Shown in pieces: positions 1 to 8,271 of a stretch of DNA of 64,000 bases. The stretch is from an uncultured Microscilla sp. (GTDB lineage: Bacteria > Bacteroidota > Bacteroidia > Cytophagales > Microscillaceae), in contig NZ_CANLRP010000022.1 of the NCBI RefSeq assembly GCF_947493425.1, forward strand, positions 1-64,000. The letters are read 5' to 3'. The notes beneath the pieces were generated by a model. That model saw nothing but the letters and a program-made list of their open reading frames with translations. It did no database searches and had not been told where the DNA came from. Within the stretch, counting starts at the first letter, position 1. Each line of letters opens with the position of its first letter. Position numbers and translations under genes: made by a program.

Positions 1-32
1 GCTATCCTTAAATCACTTGAGATAAACCAGAA

Positions 33-282
33 ATGGGAGATATACTGGAGTACCATCACTTAATATTGTACAGAAGGTCTTTTTTTCGGAGGATATCAGT
101 ATGAAGTCTCCTGTAAAGGTGATCAATTGGACCACTATCATACTCGTGTTTCTAAATTCTATCACCAACCCATTACAGAGCTCGAAGCAGAGCACTTTGC
201 TACCCAAATAGGGCAAGATCTATTAGCTTATATCAAGGCAAAGCATAAAAATGGCGAACAAGATTCTCCACAACCTTTTTAA
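33..282 (+). pseudogene. possible frameshifted small gene
   Basis: An ATG at 33 opens a frame reading MGDILEYHHLILYRRSFF. At a run of seven T (80-86) the reading must shift by one base to continue into a long open frame (GGYQYEVSCKGDQLDHYHTRVSKFYHQ and on), which ends at the TAA at 280-282. Without the shift the first frame stops soon after 100, and the second frame has a stop at 61-63. The joined product would be about 83 residues, soluble and unlike anything I recognise. A homopolymer slip or a sequencing error would explain it. The downstream small gene begins inside its last 11 codons. This could equally be chance openness in AT-rich DNA, and I am not sure. Confidence 0.3.
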
Positions 283-514
283 CAAAAAAACAAATCAAAA
301 ACCCATGAACGAATTCAACAACATAGAACAAATATTTGGCTGGTTTATAGAAAATGTATACCCTACATTGACTAGTGAAGAAAAAAGAAAAATAAAAGAT
401 GCTAAGTATGAATTTCAGAAAAGGGGAAATATTTCCAAGAAAAAAATGCAGGCTATTTTAGACCAATATGGAGAGATAAAAATGATTTATCATGTAAAAA
501 AACAATCGTGGTAA
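251..514 (+). CDS. hypothetical protein, 87 aa
   Basis: A short open frame encoding a lysine-rich, mostly helical protein without signal peptide or membrane segment. Residues 19-60 (MNEFNNIEQIFGWFIEN, then VYPTLTSEEKRKIKDA) look like two amphipathic helices. I do not recognise a family. The ATG at 251 overlaps the end of the preceding open frame by 32 bases. The ATG at 305 (Met19) is a plausible alternative start and would avoid the overlap. A hairpin that could end transcription lies about 60 bases downstream. Coding on this strand is favoured by the compositional pattern, but there is no homology evidence. Confidence 0.5.
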   Translation: MANKILHNLFNKKTNQKPMNEFNNIEQIFGWFIENVYPTLTSEEKRKIKDAKYEFQKRGNISKKKMQAILDQYGEIKMIYHVKKQSW

Positions 515-540
515 AACTTTATTATCACGACAAAAATCAT

Positions 541-548
541 TATATTTG
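541..548 (+). promoter_or_regulatory. Bacteroidetes-type -7 box
   Basis: TATATTTG matches the TAnnTTTG consensus of the Bacteroidetes housekeeping promoter. No clean -33 TTG is seen (TTT at roughly the right distance). It would start a transcript near 553, just ahead of the hairpin at 572-609 and the gene at 637. Confidence 0.4.
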
Positions 549-571
549 CGTATCTTTTTAGGTAAAAAGAT

Positions 572-613
572 GCCCCTGAAGTTCTGCATCGAAACTTTAC
601 TTCAAGGGCTTTT
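572..613 (+). terminator. hairpin with short T-run
   Basis: GCCCCTGAAGT (572-582) pairs with ACTTCAAGGGC (599-609) with one mismatch or wobble, and is followed by TTTT. It could terminate the 251-514 gene. Because a -7 box lies just upstream, it could also act as an attenuator ahead of 637-918 or end a roughly 60-nt small RNA. Confidence 0.5.
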
Positions 614-636
614 GTAAACAGTTTAATATTTACAAC

Positions 637-918
637 ATGCAAGTTAATGAAAATTTGGATAGACAGCAATATTGCGCCTTGTCCTCAAGCCCTCAATTAC
701 CTTCTGAAGCTTTGGTTTTGTTTCAGCAAAATATTCGAACACATCTCGAAAAACTAGTGTTTGACCTTGATGATTTGTTAGATGTATGCCCTCATACCCA
801 CACCTTATACCCCTACGATATGATACAAGCTCTTGAAGAACAACTTCAGGTATTGCACCAAGAAATAAGCTTGGTAGGCAACAAGGCAAAGGTTTATAAG
901 CTATTGGTAGCTCCATGA
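637..918 (+). CDS. hypothetical protein, 93 aa
   Basis: A soluble protein rich in Leu, Gln and Asp with predicted helices (residues 24-50 and 60-90). It has no signal peptide and no recognisable motif. The ATG at 637 follows an AT-rich leader. A similar-length frame exists on the opposite strand, but this one is preferred for three reasons: it has an ATG, an upstream promoter-like box, and a terminator hairpin right after it (949-974). It probably has its own short transcript. Function unknown. Confidence 0.5.
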   Translation: MQVNENLDRQQYCALSSSPQLPSEALVLFQQNIRTHLEKLVFDLDDLLDVCPHTHTLYPYDMIQALEEQLQVLHQEISLVGNKAKVYKLLVAP

Positions 919-948
919 TAGCTCAAAGAAGTGAAGTAAAACCATACA

Positions 949-980
949 ATTGGCAACTTATAAAGAGTTGTCAATTTTTA
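949..980 (+). terminator. terminator after 637-918
   Basis: ATTGGCAACT (949-958) and AGTTGTCAAT pair around a short loop (one G-U pair), and TTTTTATTTT follows. It lies 31 bases after the stop codon of the 93-aa gene. Confidence 0.6.
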
Positions 981-1013
981 TTTTGTCTGTTTCTATGTTA
1001 CCCTCTTTTACAG

Positions 1014-1118
1014 TTATACTTAAACAAAAACGGTTTTGATGATGGATTTTGACTAATTGCCTGAATACCAACATTAATTAATCCTGTAAATCCTAAAATC
1101 ACTTTCATCTTAGTATAA
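1014..1118 (-). repeat. dispersed repeat, short copy (105 bp)
   Basis: Read on the minus strand, this segment runs from TTATACTAAGATGAAAGTG to GTTTAAGTATAA. It matches the segment at 21808-22018 over its whole length, apart from two blocks present only there. Its ends are short inverted repeats (TTATACT). The right edge on the plus strand supplies the in-frame stop just before the LytTR gene. Confidence 0.75.
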
Positions 1119-1154
1119 TTTATTATATTAGCTCCCCACCAAACCAAATACGTC

Positions 1155-2900
1155 GTGCCCATGACAAGCCCTAACAGTGTAGCAGTATTGCCTTTTGCCA
1201 ATATAAACGATAGTATTGACAATGCATACTTTAGTGATGGCATCACCGAAGAAATCATCAACAGGTTGGCACAAGTTCGGGGCATTTATGTAACTGCTCG
1301 CACCTCTTCGTTTTCGTTTAAGGACAAAAACCTGGATGTACGCCAAATTGGTAAAAAACTCAATGTGGCTTATATACTAGAAGGCAGTGTACGCAAGGCA
1401 GGTAATAAAGTACGCATTACGGCACAGTTGGTCAATACTCAACAAGGATTTCACGAATTTTCGGAGGTGTATGACCGCGACTTGCAAGATGTGTTGGCGG
1501 TGCAAGATGAAATAGCCCTGCTTATTGCCAATAAACTTAAAGATGAATTGATTAATTTGCCACTAAAAATGCCTTTTACTACCAGTTACCCAAAAAATGC
1601 CCAAGCTTATGACTGGTATCTTCAGGCAAATCATATTTTATACAATTGTACTCCGCAGGACTTCCCTAAAGCTGAAAAACTTTACCAAAAAATCACCATT
1701 ATAGAACCTGACTATGCCCCTGCCTATAGTGGGCTCGCCAAGTGTTTTCTATACTATGCTGCTATCCAGGCTTTCCCACCCAAAGAAGCTTTTACCAAAG
1801 CCAAAGCGTATGCATTGAAAGCATTAGAGCTTGACAGTAACCTTATAGATGGACACATTAGTTATTTGGGATGTACCTTTTGGCAAAACTGGGACATCGA
1901 CACTGCTTTGTTGCACATCAACAAAACTATTCAGCAAATACCAGGCTCTGCCGAAATACACGCTGGTCATGCTATGTTGTTGTTGGTGAACGAACGGTTT
2001 GAGGAGGCTTTAGCATCTATGAAACTTGCCATTCAGCTTGACCCTTTTTCGCCCCACGTAAGGCACAGGGCAGGGGTGGCTTACTATTGTATGGAGCAAT
2101 ATAACGAGGCTATAGCAGAGTTTACCCAAGAACAAGGCATGGCAGGACGTAACGATACCCAATTTAAAATAGCCTGGTGTAAAATTTTTTTGGGGCAATA
2201 TGACGAAGCATTAGAAATACTCAATACTACAGAAGAACATCCGCACCAAATAATAGCTCATGATACTGCCAAAGGCTATTTGTATGCAAAAGCAGGCAAT
2301 GCAGCTCAAGCTAAGTTTTGGTTGGATAAAGCATTGGAAAAAATACATCGTAAAGAGGTTTATTTTGGTGAGTATAATGCCGCCATTGTATACATGTTGC
2401 TTAAAGATGAGACTAAACTTTGGCAAGCGCTCGAACATACGCTTAACAACAAGGTACCCGTTGCGTTATTTACTCCTGTTGACCCACTGTGGCAACCTAT
2501 CAAAGATGATCCTCGATTTAAAAAACTGATTGCCAAAAATTTAAGATCAAATACCACCGAAATACAAACCAATACACAAGAAGGTTTTCAGGTAGATTTG
2601 ACACAAATATTGTACGCCGAAGCAGAAGACAACTATTGTCATTTGGTATATTTTGGGGCAAAAGGAACTGTCAAACAGAAGTTGCTCCGTTTACCATTGA
2701 AAGACCTGGAAACACAGTTAGATCAAGATACATTTATACGTACCCACCGCTCTTTTATCATTAACCTTCATCATGAGTGGCAACTGGCTGGTAAGTCTAA
2801 ACATTACTACTTTACACTACATAAGCTCAAGGAAACCATACCACTGGCTCGCTCTAAAGAGAAAGAAGTATTGGAGAAGTTTAAGGCAAGGCTTGTATAG
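1155..2900 (+). CDS. TolB-like/TPR/LytTR regulatory protein
   Basis: Residues 5-130 resemble the TolB/FlgO-type N-terminal domain (SVAVLPFANIND, then YFSDGITEEIINRL and YILEGSVRKAGNKVRI). Several TPR units follow (about 165-450). The last roughly 100 residues form a LytTR DNA-binding domain (ILYAEAEDNYCHLVYF, then FIRTHRSFIINL). Such proteins are cytoplasmic or membrane-anchored regulators whose TPR part binds a partner and whose LytTR domain binds promoters. The start is a GTG at 1155 or an ATG at 1161. Full-length relatives usually carry an extra N-terminal, often membrane-spanning, part. Here the frame is closed upstream by a TAA that lies in the end of the dispersed repeat (1116-1118), so the 5' part may have been lost. 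Function and targets unknown. Confidence 0.8.
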   Translation: MPMTSPNSVAVLPFANINDSIDNAYFSDGITEEIINRLAQVRGIYVTARTSSFSFKDKNLDVRQIGKKLNVAYILEGSVRKAGNKVRITAQLVNTQQGFHEFSEVYDRDLQDVLAVQDEIALLIANKLKDELINLPLKMPFTTSYPKNAQAYDWYLQANHILYNCTPQDFPKAEKLYQKITIIEPDYAPAYSGLAKCFLYYAAIQAFPPKEAFTKAKAYALKALELDSNLIDGHISYLGCTFWQNWDIDTALLHINKTIQQIPGSAEIHAGHAMLLLVNERFEEALASMKLAIQLDPFSPHVRHRAGVAYYCMEQYNEAIAEFTQEQGMAGRNDTQFKIAWCKIFLGQYDEALEILNTTEEHPHQIIAHDTAKGYLYAKAGNAAQAKFWLDKALEKIHRKEVYFGEYNAAIVYMLLKDETKLWQALEHTLNNKVPVALFTPVDPLWQPIKDDPRFKKLIAKNLRSNTTEIQTNTQEGFQVDLTQILYAEAEDNYCHLVYFGAKGTVKQKLLRLPLKDLETQLDQDTFIRTHRSFIINLHHEWQLAGKSKHYYFTLHKLKETIPLARSKEKEVLEKFKARLV

Positions 2901-3027
2901 CAATTAGGGCGATTTGCCCCAAAAACAGGCCATTCGTCCCAGCAATTGGATAATTATCGGCGTGAGGAGGGTTTGGGCAGTATATTTAACTAAAATAGTT
3001 ATTTGAACCTTATAAATAGATAAATAT

Positions 3028-3201
3028 ATGTCATTGATGTTTTTACAAGCCTGCGCTCATTCAAAAAACCAAGGTAACAACAAGATAGAACCTTCCCAGA
3101 AAAGACAATCAAAACCCAGCAAGATGACTAAGACCAAAACTGATGAGACTCCCCAAGAAAAAAAGATAGGTTTGGGCTTGGTGATGTTTCATTGTATGTA
3201 A
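3028..3201 (+). CDS. possible small lipoprotein-like peptide, 57 aa
   Basis: A short frame starting MSLMFLQACAHSKNQG. It has a cysteine at residue 9 after a hydrophobic stretch (LMFLQAC, a weak lipobox with Gln at -2), then a Lys/Ser/Thr/Gln-rich tail such as small lipoproteins show, ending GLGLVMFHCM. The signal part is very short and lacks N-terminal positive charge, so export is doubtful. An in-frame stop lies five codons upstream of the ATG. It stands alone between the LytTR gene and a terminator of the opposite strand. It may be spurious. Confidence 0.3.
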   Translation: MSLMFLQACAHSKNQGNNKIEPSQKRQSKPSKMTKTKTDETPQEKKIGLGLVMFHCM

Positions 3202-3214
3202 TCCTAGAAACCAT

Positions 3215-3251
3215 AAAAACGCCTCATCCTATATCTAATATAAGATGAGGC
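3215..3251 (-). terminator. terminator of the SET-domain gene
   Basis: GCCTCATCCTATAT (3221-3234) pairs with ATATAAGATGAGGC with one wobble. On the minus strand it is followed by GTTTTTAT. It sits 25 bases after the stop of the 3276-5198 gene. Confidence 0.75.
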
Positions 3252-3275
3252 ATATATTATGTATTATTTATGTTT

Positions 3276-5198
3276 TTATACTTCCAGTTCGGCTACTTCT
3301 TGTACCTGTTTTTTGTCAAGCTCTAACAAATAAGGAGCTGCCCAAATAGCGTAAGCATCTTTGGTATGTTGGGGTAAGTCTTTCCATCCAGTAATACGAG
3401 TACGACACTCAGGAGCCCCACATTGACATTGTGATGGAAAATAATCGATTTGATAGTTACGCATGGCGTAGTCAAGCGTTAACTCTTCGCCTTGAGCAAT
3501 AGGCTTGATAGCCACAATATCATGCGCACCTGTTTCGTTTAAACGAATACCACAATTGGGGGCACAAGAGTGGTTTACTTTATGGATAATACCCTCATGG
3601 ATTGCCCAGGTATGTTCTCCCATTTGAGATGCGTGTGAGTGGTTGCCTCCCAATAACTTGGCTATTCGTCCTTTCATTACCACATCTTCGGCTGCAAAAG
3701 GTTTGGTAACAATCATTCCTTCCCCTTTATTCTCCATTATCTTCAGTTCATATCCATCTTCTTCGAGTGTATTTAAAGGCACTTTGCCACCATTTAGTAA
3801 GTAAGAGAAATATTCATAGCGTTCTCCCAAGAAGTTTTGGGCTTTTTGGAGCATGCTGTCCATTGTTAAGCCACACTTGTATTGTTTGAACAAATCTGAC
3901 TCCTCGAACAATGGAAATACCAAGGTCATAGTTAAAACATAAAATAAGTCGTGATCCATCTTATAGGTTTGACGACGTGGACGAGACCATTCGTTGGTAA
4001 TAGATGCCTGATGTTTTTTCAACAAGGTCCAGTGAGGCACAAAACATTGCCATAAGCGTTGGCTGACGGTTTCTACCTCGTCATAGGGTGCTTCAGGAAA
4101 GTAGCCTACCAAAAGCTCTGCCAGAGGATCAAATTTGAGCACATTGTTTAGTGTATAATCGTTGAGTATGTCAGGATAGCCAAATTTAGCCATCAAACGA
4201 TAGACTGCTGTTCCCAAGTCTCTCAAAACCTGGAGCGCTTGCAAAGGCGTAGGCACATTTTTTAGTTCCAGGGTAGAGTCCAAATCAGTTAAGAAAACCT
4301 CTTTACGAGCAAAGTCATATTCGAAATTACTCCATTCAGAAGAGTACCTATACAAACCCGCCGCTGAGAAATCATGCACCAGTTTACCTATTTTTCTCGC
4401 CAACAAGTTAATGGTTTGTAATCTAGTAGTTTCCAGCTCTGGTTGTCCATTTACCCCCAACGACGCACGTAATTTATCATAGTAAGCATCAGCCTTAGCA
4501 TCTTTTCCTCTGTGTACTGCTGCACCATATTGAATACAAGACAAACGCATACTGGTAGGTTCAGGCGATAAGTTTACCACCACTCCCATAGGCTTTCCTT
4601 TAAACTGGTATTTGTCTTCGTATTGCACTACCATTAACGGTATAGTAGATGGCACTCCATGCTCTAGCAGTATACGAGCACTGTTAAATTCTAATAAAGC
4701 CCGCTCATGAAGAATTCCTCCAATAGGTGTAGCAGAACTATAAGCAATGGCATACTCGCCTTGCTGATTGATTCCCATGTGCGGAAAAGTAAGCATACTT
4801 TCAAGCGTATCGGTAGTAGGTGGGGTGGGAGCTTCACTGTGCAAGTTTGCCAGCACCCCCGAATGAATTTTGCCTTCGGGGCGAGGATTCCAAAACCCTA
4901 CCCCTTTGATTTTAGCCGCTTTCAGTCGCTGCTCAGGCATTGCCTCTGTACTTGCCTCTTGCGTTAATATATGCCAGGCTACTCGCCCAGGCTGTTCAAA
5001 TGGTGGGCACTCATTCCAGCCAATAAAAGACAAAATTTGCTGTAGTTCGTCTGTAGAAAGGTGAACCCCTTCAAATTGATGTGTGATTGTAAAGTTAGCT
5101 TTAGGTTTCATAAAATTATCTAAATATTTATGTTGAAGAGCCTCCTTGTCTCTTAACAAAGCTTTTACGTAAACCTCTGCAAGAGACCAGAAGGTCAA
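3276..5198 (-). CDS. SET-domain methyltransferase with kinase-like region
   Basis: The C-terminal part (about 484-600) is a SET lysine-methyltransferase domain. It shows KGEGMIVTKPF at the start, the NHSCAPNCG motif (542-550), GEELTLDYA (570-578), and a post-SET cysteine cluster CQCGAPEC (591-598), all as in eukaryotic-type enzymes that use S-adenosylmethionine to methylate protein lysines. The region 150-345 recalls a protein-kinase-like fold: HDFSAAGLYR (275-284), NFEYDF (291-296) and FLTDLDSTLEL (302-312) sit where catalytic-loop and metal-binding segments would be. No glycine loop is clear, so kinase activity is uncertain. An alternative start is Met30 (5111), which begins MKPKANF. It is a single gene with its own terminator, upstream of MscS on the same strand but separated by 53 bases. 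The substrate is unknown. Acquisition from a eukaryote or via other bacteria is possible. Confidence 0.8.
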   Translation of the reverse strand: MTFWSLAEVYVKALLRDKEALQHKYLDNFMKPKANFTITHQFEGVHLSTDELQQILSFIGWNECPPFEQPGRVAWHILTQEASTEAMPEQRLKAAKIKGVGFWNPRPEGKIHSGVLANLHSEAPTPPTTDTLESMLTFPHMGINQQGEYAIAYSSATPIGGILHERALLEFNSARILLEHGVPSTIPLMVVQYEDKYQFKGKPMGVVVNLSPEPTSMRLSCIQYGAAVHRGKDAKADAYYDKLRASLGVNGQPELETTRLQTINLLARKIGKLVHDFSAAGLYRYSSEWSNFEYDFARKEVFLTDLDSTLELKNVPTPLQALQVLRDLGTAVYRLMAKFGYPDILNDYTLNNVLKFDPLAELLVGYFPEAPYDEVETVSQRLWQCFVPHWTLLKKHQASITNEWSRPRRQTYKMDHDLFYVLTMTLVFPLFEESDLFKQYKCGLTMDSMLQKAQNFLGERYEYFSYLLNGGKVPLNTLEEDGYELKIMENKGEGMIVTKPFAAEDVVMKGRIAKLLGGNHSHASQMGEHTWAIHEGIIHKVNHSCAPNCGIRLNETGAHDIVAIKPIAQGEELTLDYAMRNYQIDYFPSQCQCGAPECRTRITGWKDLPQHTKDAYAIWAAPYLLELDKKQVQEVAELEV

Positions 5199-5251
5199 AA
5201 AATTAAGTTCGCGTCAGTGTTCTGTGGGAATGATTTTGGATAAAGTGAGTT

Positions 5252-6373
5252 TTACAAGAAAAGGTTGGGGTCTTGTACTTCTTTTTCTATTTTAAGTTCT
5301 ACTGGCATGGCCATCTTGATATTATGCGCTTCAAACCGCTTCAATATCTCCATATTTACTTGAGTTTTACCTAGGCTGTATTTATCAAATTCTTTCCCTA
5401 CCGTGGCAGCATCTTCGGGTTTCCATACTTTCACAGCATACCAGTAGTCTATGTCGTGTGAATAATCCCCTATACTATAGGTTGTCCAGGTATTCTTTTC
5501 GGTTACATCAAACTCAGCTGGTATTTCTTTCAGTATCTTCATCGCTGTTTCGAGTTGCTGGTGGGTAGTATCATACCTGAGACGAATGGTACAATTAATA
5601 AAGTAGCGTCCTCTGGCGTCCATGTTTTTAACTATGCCATCAGTAAACGTTTTATTGGGTATGGTAATACGCTCTCCCCAAAAATTGGTAATGACAGAAG
5701 AGCGTAGTCCTATTTCATCTACCCAACCATCTACTTTGCCTACTACGATGCGTTCGCCTACCTGAAAAGGGCGCTGTATAAAAATAGTGATTCCGCCAAA
5801 TATATTAGCAATAGCATCTTTGGCTGCCAGAGCAAAGGCAATTCCGCCAATACCTAAACTTGCCAAAATGGCTCCTATATTATACCCTGCGTTGCTCAAT
5901 CCTATAATCACGGCAAATACCCAGGCAAATAATTTTACCACTACTTTAAGAATCGGTAACAATTGTGTATCAAGCCCTTCTTTTCGTTTAAACAACCTCA
6001 CCAAGTATCCCTCATGTACAGCGTTGTACACACGTACTATCATCCAGGCAATAGTCAAAGTAATACTGACATGATACAAACTGTTAACACTACTGGAAAC
6101 AAAAGAAGATAAGTTTAAAGCATTTAGGCTTGCACGAAACCCCATGAGCATCATGACCATCACCAAGGGTTTGGAAACACTATGAATGATCTTTGATTGA
6201 CCTTCAGGCTCTAGATGTTTAATAAGTCTGGACAGCCATTTTTTTAATAGCCAAGTAATAATAAAAGCTCCTAAAATAGTCGCTACAATAAACAAAGAAG
6301 TGAGTATCCATTGCTCAAGTGTATTTCCTAATACAACTTGTTGAAAAAACTTATTGTCGAAGATTTTTAACAT
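5252..6373 (-). CDS. small-conductance mechanosensitive channel (MscS family)
   Basis: An inner-membrane channel that opens under membrane tension to release solutes on osmotic downshift. The first about 170 residues hold four or so membrane segments. The pore helix is the Gly/Ala-rich stretch GAILASLGIGGIAFALAAKD, followed by the MscS signature IFIQRPFQVGERIVV and the beta domain (VDEIGLRSSVITNFWGERITIPN). The C-terminal vestibule domain follows. I chose Met31 (6373, MLKIFDNKFF) over the farther start at 6463 because the extra 30 residues are not typical of the family. It is about 373 residues, close to MscS/YnaI-like size plus one additional helix pair. It ends 53 bases upstream of the SET gene start and may be co-transcribed with it. 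Confidence 0.9.
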   Translation of the reverse strand: MLKIFDNKFFQQVVLGNTLEQWILTSLFIVATILGAFIITWLLKKWLSRLIKHLEPEGQSKIIHSVSKPLVMVMMLMGFRASLNALNLSSFVSSSVNSLYHVSITLTIAWMIVRVYNAVHEGYLVRLFKRKEGLDTQLLPILKVVVKLFAWVFAVIIGLSNAGYNIGAILASLGIGGIAFALAAKDAIANIFGGITIFIQRPFQVGERIVVGKVDGWVDEIGLRSSVITNFWGERITIPNKTFTDGIVKNMDARGRYFINCTIRLRYDTTHQQLETAMKILKEIPAEFDVTEKNTWTTYSIGDYSHDIDYWYAVKVWKPEDAATVGKEFDKYSLGKTQVNMEILKRFEAHNIKMAMPVELKIEKEVQDPNLFL

Positions 6374-7138
6374 TTTATTTTGACTGATTAGGTAAAGTAT
6401 TATTAAGTTATTTATTACACTAAGTAGCAGCAAGTCCTTAGATACCGATGAATATCGGTGCAATTAGCTACAAGCAAAGATAACTCTCTCATAATATGAT
6501 AGTTATACTTGCATATTAGGTATATTTAATTTTGTCTTGGTACATATATATACTCTGGACACTACATAAGTAAAGTCTTATTTTGCACCTTTTGCCCTTT
6601 AACTTCTCTTACAAATTTACCTTGTAGAAAACCATAAAGTTTTTAAAATTACTAATAAGTAAAGTAATACTGAACTAACCATTGCTCAGGTTATAGTGTA
6701 CTTATTTTCAAAAGACTGTAGAAAATGAAAAACCGAATAAGTAAAGTAGTTTATGGTTTGGACATACCACTCCCTTCAACTCTTTGTATATTTTAATAAA
6801 AGGTTGTAATATCAACGCTATTTTCTACGATTAAAAAATTTAATGGCTTATTTATATGTGTGTCAGTATCAATGGTTTGAGTTCTCTAAGAACACCATTG
6901 ATTAGGCGGGTAATACTCTGTTATTAAAAAGGAAAAACAGTATTATTTAATGAATTACAAAGTAGTGAAATATCATAAACTCTCAAAACAAACGGGTGTT
7001 TTTATTATTGTCTTGAAGCCAATGTACCTGTTTGTAACCGTTAATTTTAATTGATAAAATACAGGTAAAATCTTAGGTGCTGGAGCATACTTTTACAACA
7101 GCAACGAGTTGTGCTGTATCCACCAACACAACTACTTA
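6374..7138. other. long intergenic region with direct repeats and a hairpin
   Basis: No convincing gene. ATAAGTAAAGT occurs three times in the same orientation (6566, 6655, 6737; spacing about 89 and 82 bases). A perfect 9-bp inverted repeat ATCAATGGT/ACCATTGAT (6868-6876 and 6894-6902) has a further inner GTTC/GAAC pairing. A 23-codon frame (MKNRISKVV...) at 6724 has no support. Confidence 0.6.
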
Positions 7139-7732
7139 TTATTCTGAGGTATATTCTTTGGTAATTTTAATATAACCAGGGTAACGAATGGTACCTCCTA
7201 AAACCTTAAAAGAAGGCTTGGCTCTGATCTTAACTCTGGAAGCTGACGAACCAAAACCTGCCATATTAAAGGCAAACTTAAGCAATGCACTACGCGACTT
7301 GCCACGCATCGCTTTTTTCAGGTCGAGGTTTACTTTGAGCGGCAATATATTAGTACCTTGGGCAGGAACTTCAAACCTTTGCTTGCTCTCCCCTTCTGCC
7401 ATTTTCACATCATCTATATACAAAATCCACCTAAGCTCATTTAACCCTGCCGTTTTTTTATTAGGATTTTTCACCTCTATATTGGCGGTTAGGTCCATAG
7501 GTAAAGACGAGTTACGGGCAAATGCCAGCGTAATTCTTCCCGCATCTAACAAGTTAAGGTCGGTCAGGCTTTTCACCTTGTCTATGCGTACATTGGCAAG
7601 GCTTATATCTTGCAACGATTCGAGTCTAAACTCGCATTTGGACAAAACTTTTCCTTGACGTATAGAGCGGCAAGAGGTACTGACAGAAAGTAGACTCAGC
7701 AGTATAAAGACGTAGAGTTTAGACGTTTTCAT
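7139..7732 (-). CDS. LEA type 2 family lipoprotein
   Basis: A 197-residue outer or inner membrane lipoprotein. The signal peptide MKTSKLYVFILLSLLSVSTSC ends in a lipobox with Cys21. The body carries the LEA2/WHy beta-sandwich pattern: LTANIEVKNPNKKTAGL, LRWILYIDDVKMAEG and FEVPAQGTNILPLKV. This domain is known from desiccation-related and other stress proteins in plants and bacteria; its role here is unknown. The ATG overlaps the stop of the acetyltransferase gene as ATGA, so the two are translationally coupled. It is the last gene of the WG-repeat operon that starts at 10719. Confidence 0.8.
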   Translation of the reverse strand: MKTSKLYVFILLSLLSVSTSCRSIRQGKVLSKCEFRLESLQDISLANVRIDKVKSLTDLNLLDAGRITLAFARNSSLPMDLTANIEVKNPNKKTAGLNELRWILYIDDVKMAEGESKQRFEVPAQGTNILPLKVNLDLKKAMRGKSRSALLKFAFNMAGFGSSASRVKIRAKPSFKVLGGTIRYPGYIKITKEYTSE

Positions 7733-8271
7733 ATTAAATAATCTTTTTTTAGTAATTGATAGAAAACCACATTGGTTTCATAGTAATAGGCTTTCTTTAG
7801 GAAAGTAAGCCCTATTTTTTGTAAAATATATTGTGATTTGACATTGTCTTCGGACGCAATACCTACAATTTTATCCAGAGATACCTCAGTAAACCCATAA
7901 TGCACCAGTGCTTGACTTACCTCAGTAGCGTACCCCTGCCCCCAATGTTCTTTGATTAAACGATAACCAATTTCGATCAAGTCCTGATTATCTAAGTGTT
8001 TGAGGCAAACCCAACCCATCAATTGGTCACCTGCCTTGCGTACTACAGCCCACATGCCTAAGCCAGGGTATTTTGAATAATATTCGTTGATAAAGTATAA
8101 GGTACGTTTTTTTGAGTACTCATAGGTTTGGGGTTTACCATCAGTAATGTATTTCATTACTTCAGGGTCGCTATTCATTTGATATATAAGCTCAACATCA
8201 CCCTCGACAAACTCTCGTATATAACAACGCTTGGTTTCCAGTATTTTTTTCATGATGCAAAATTTCTGCAT
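7729..8271 (-). CDS. GNAT acetyltransferase, RimJ/RimL type
   Basis: Transfers an acetyl group from acetyl-CoA to an amino group of an unknown substrate (protein N-terminus or small molecule). The fold signature is visible: ETKRCYIREFVEGDVELIYQMNSDPEVMKYI at the N-terminus, the acetyl-CoA-binding motif A IGYRLIKEHWGQGYATEV, and the later IASEDNVKSQYILQKIGL. The start MQKFC at 8271 overlaps the stop of the upstream WG gene as TAATG. Met7 (8253, MKKILETKR) is the other candidate and fits the family length better. It lies in the middle of a four-gene operon. Confidence 0.85.
   Translation of the reverse strand: MQKFCIMKKILETKRCYIREFVEGDVELIYQMNSDPEVMKYITDGKPQTYEYSKKRTLYFINEYYSKYPGLGMWAVVRKAGDQLMGWVCLKHLDNQDLIEIGYRLIKEHWGQGYATEVSQALVHYGFTEVSLDKIVGIASEDNVKSQYILQKIGLTFLKKAYYYETNVVFYQLLKKDYLI

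Noticed and set aside
13-216. Open frame on the minus strand at the left edge
   Set aside because: Cys-rich, no start context; the opposite strand reads better as a broken gene.
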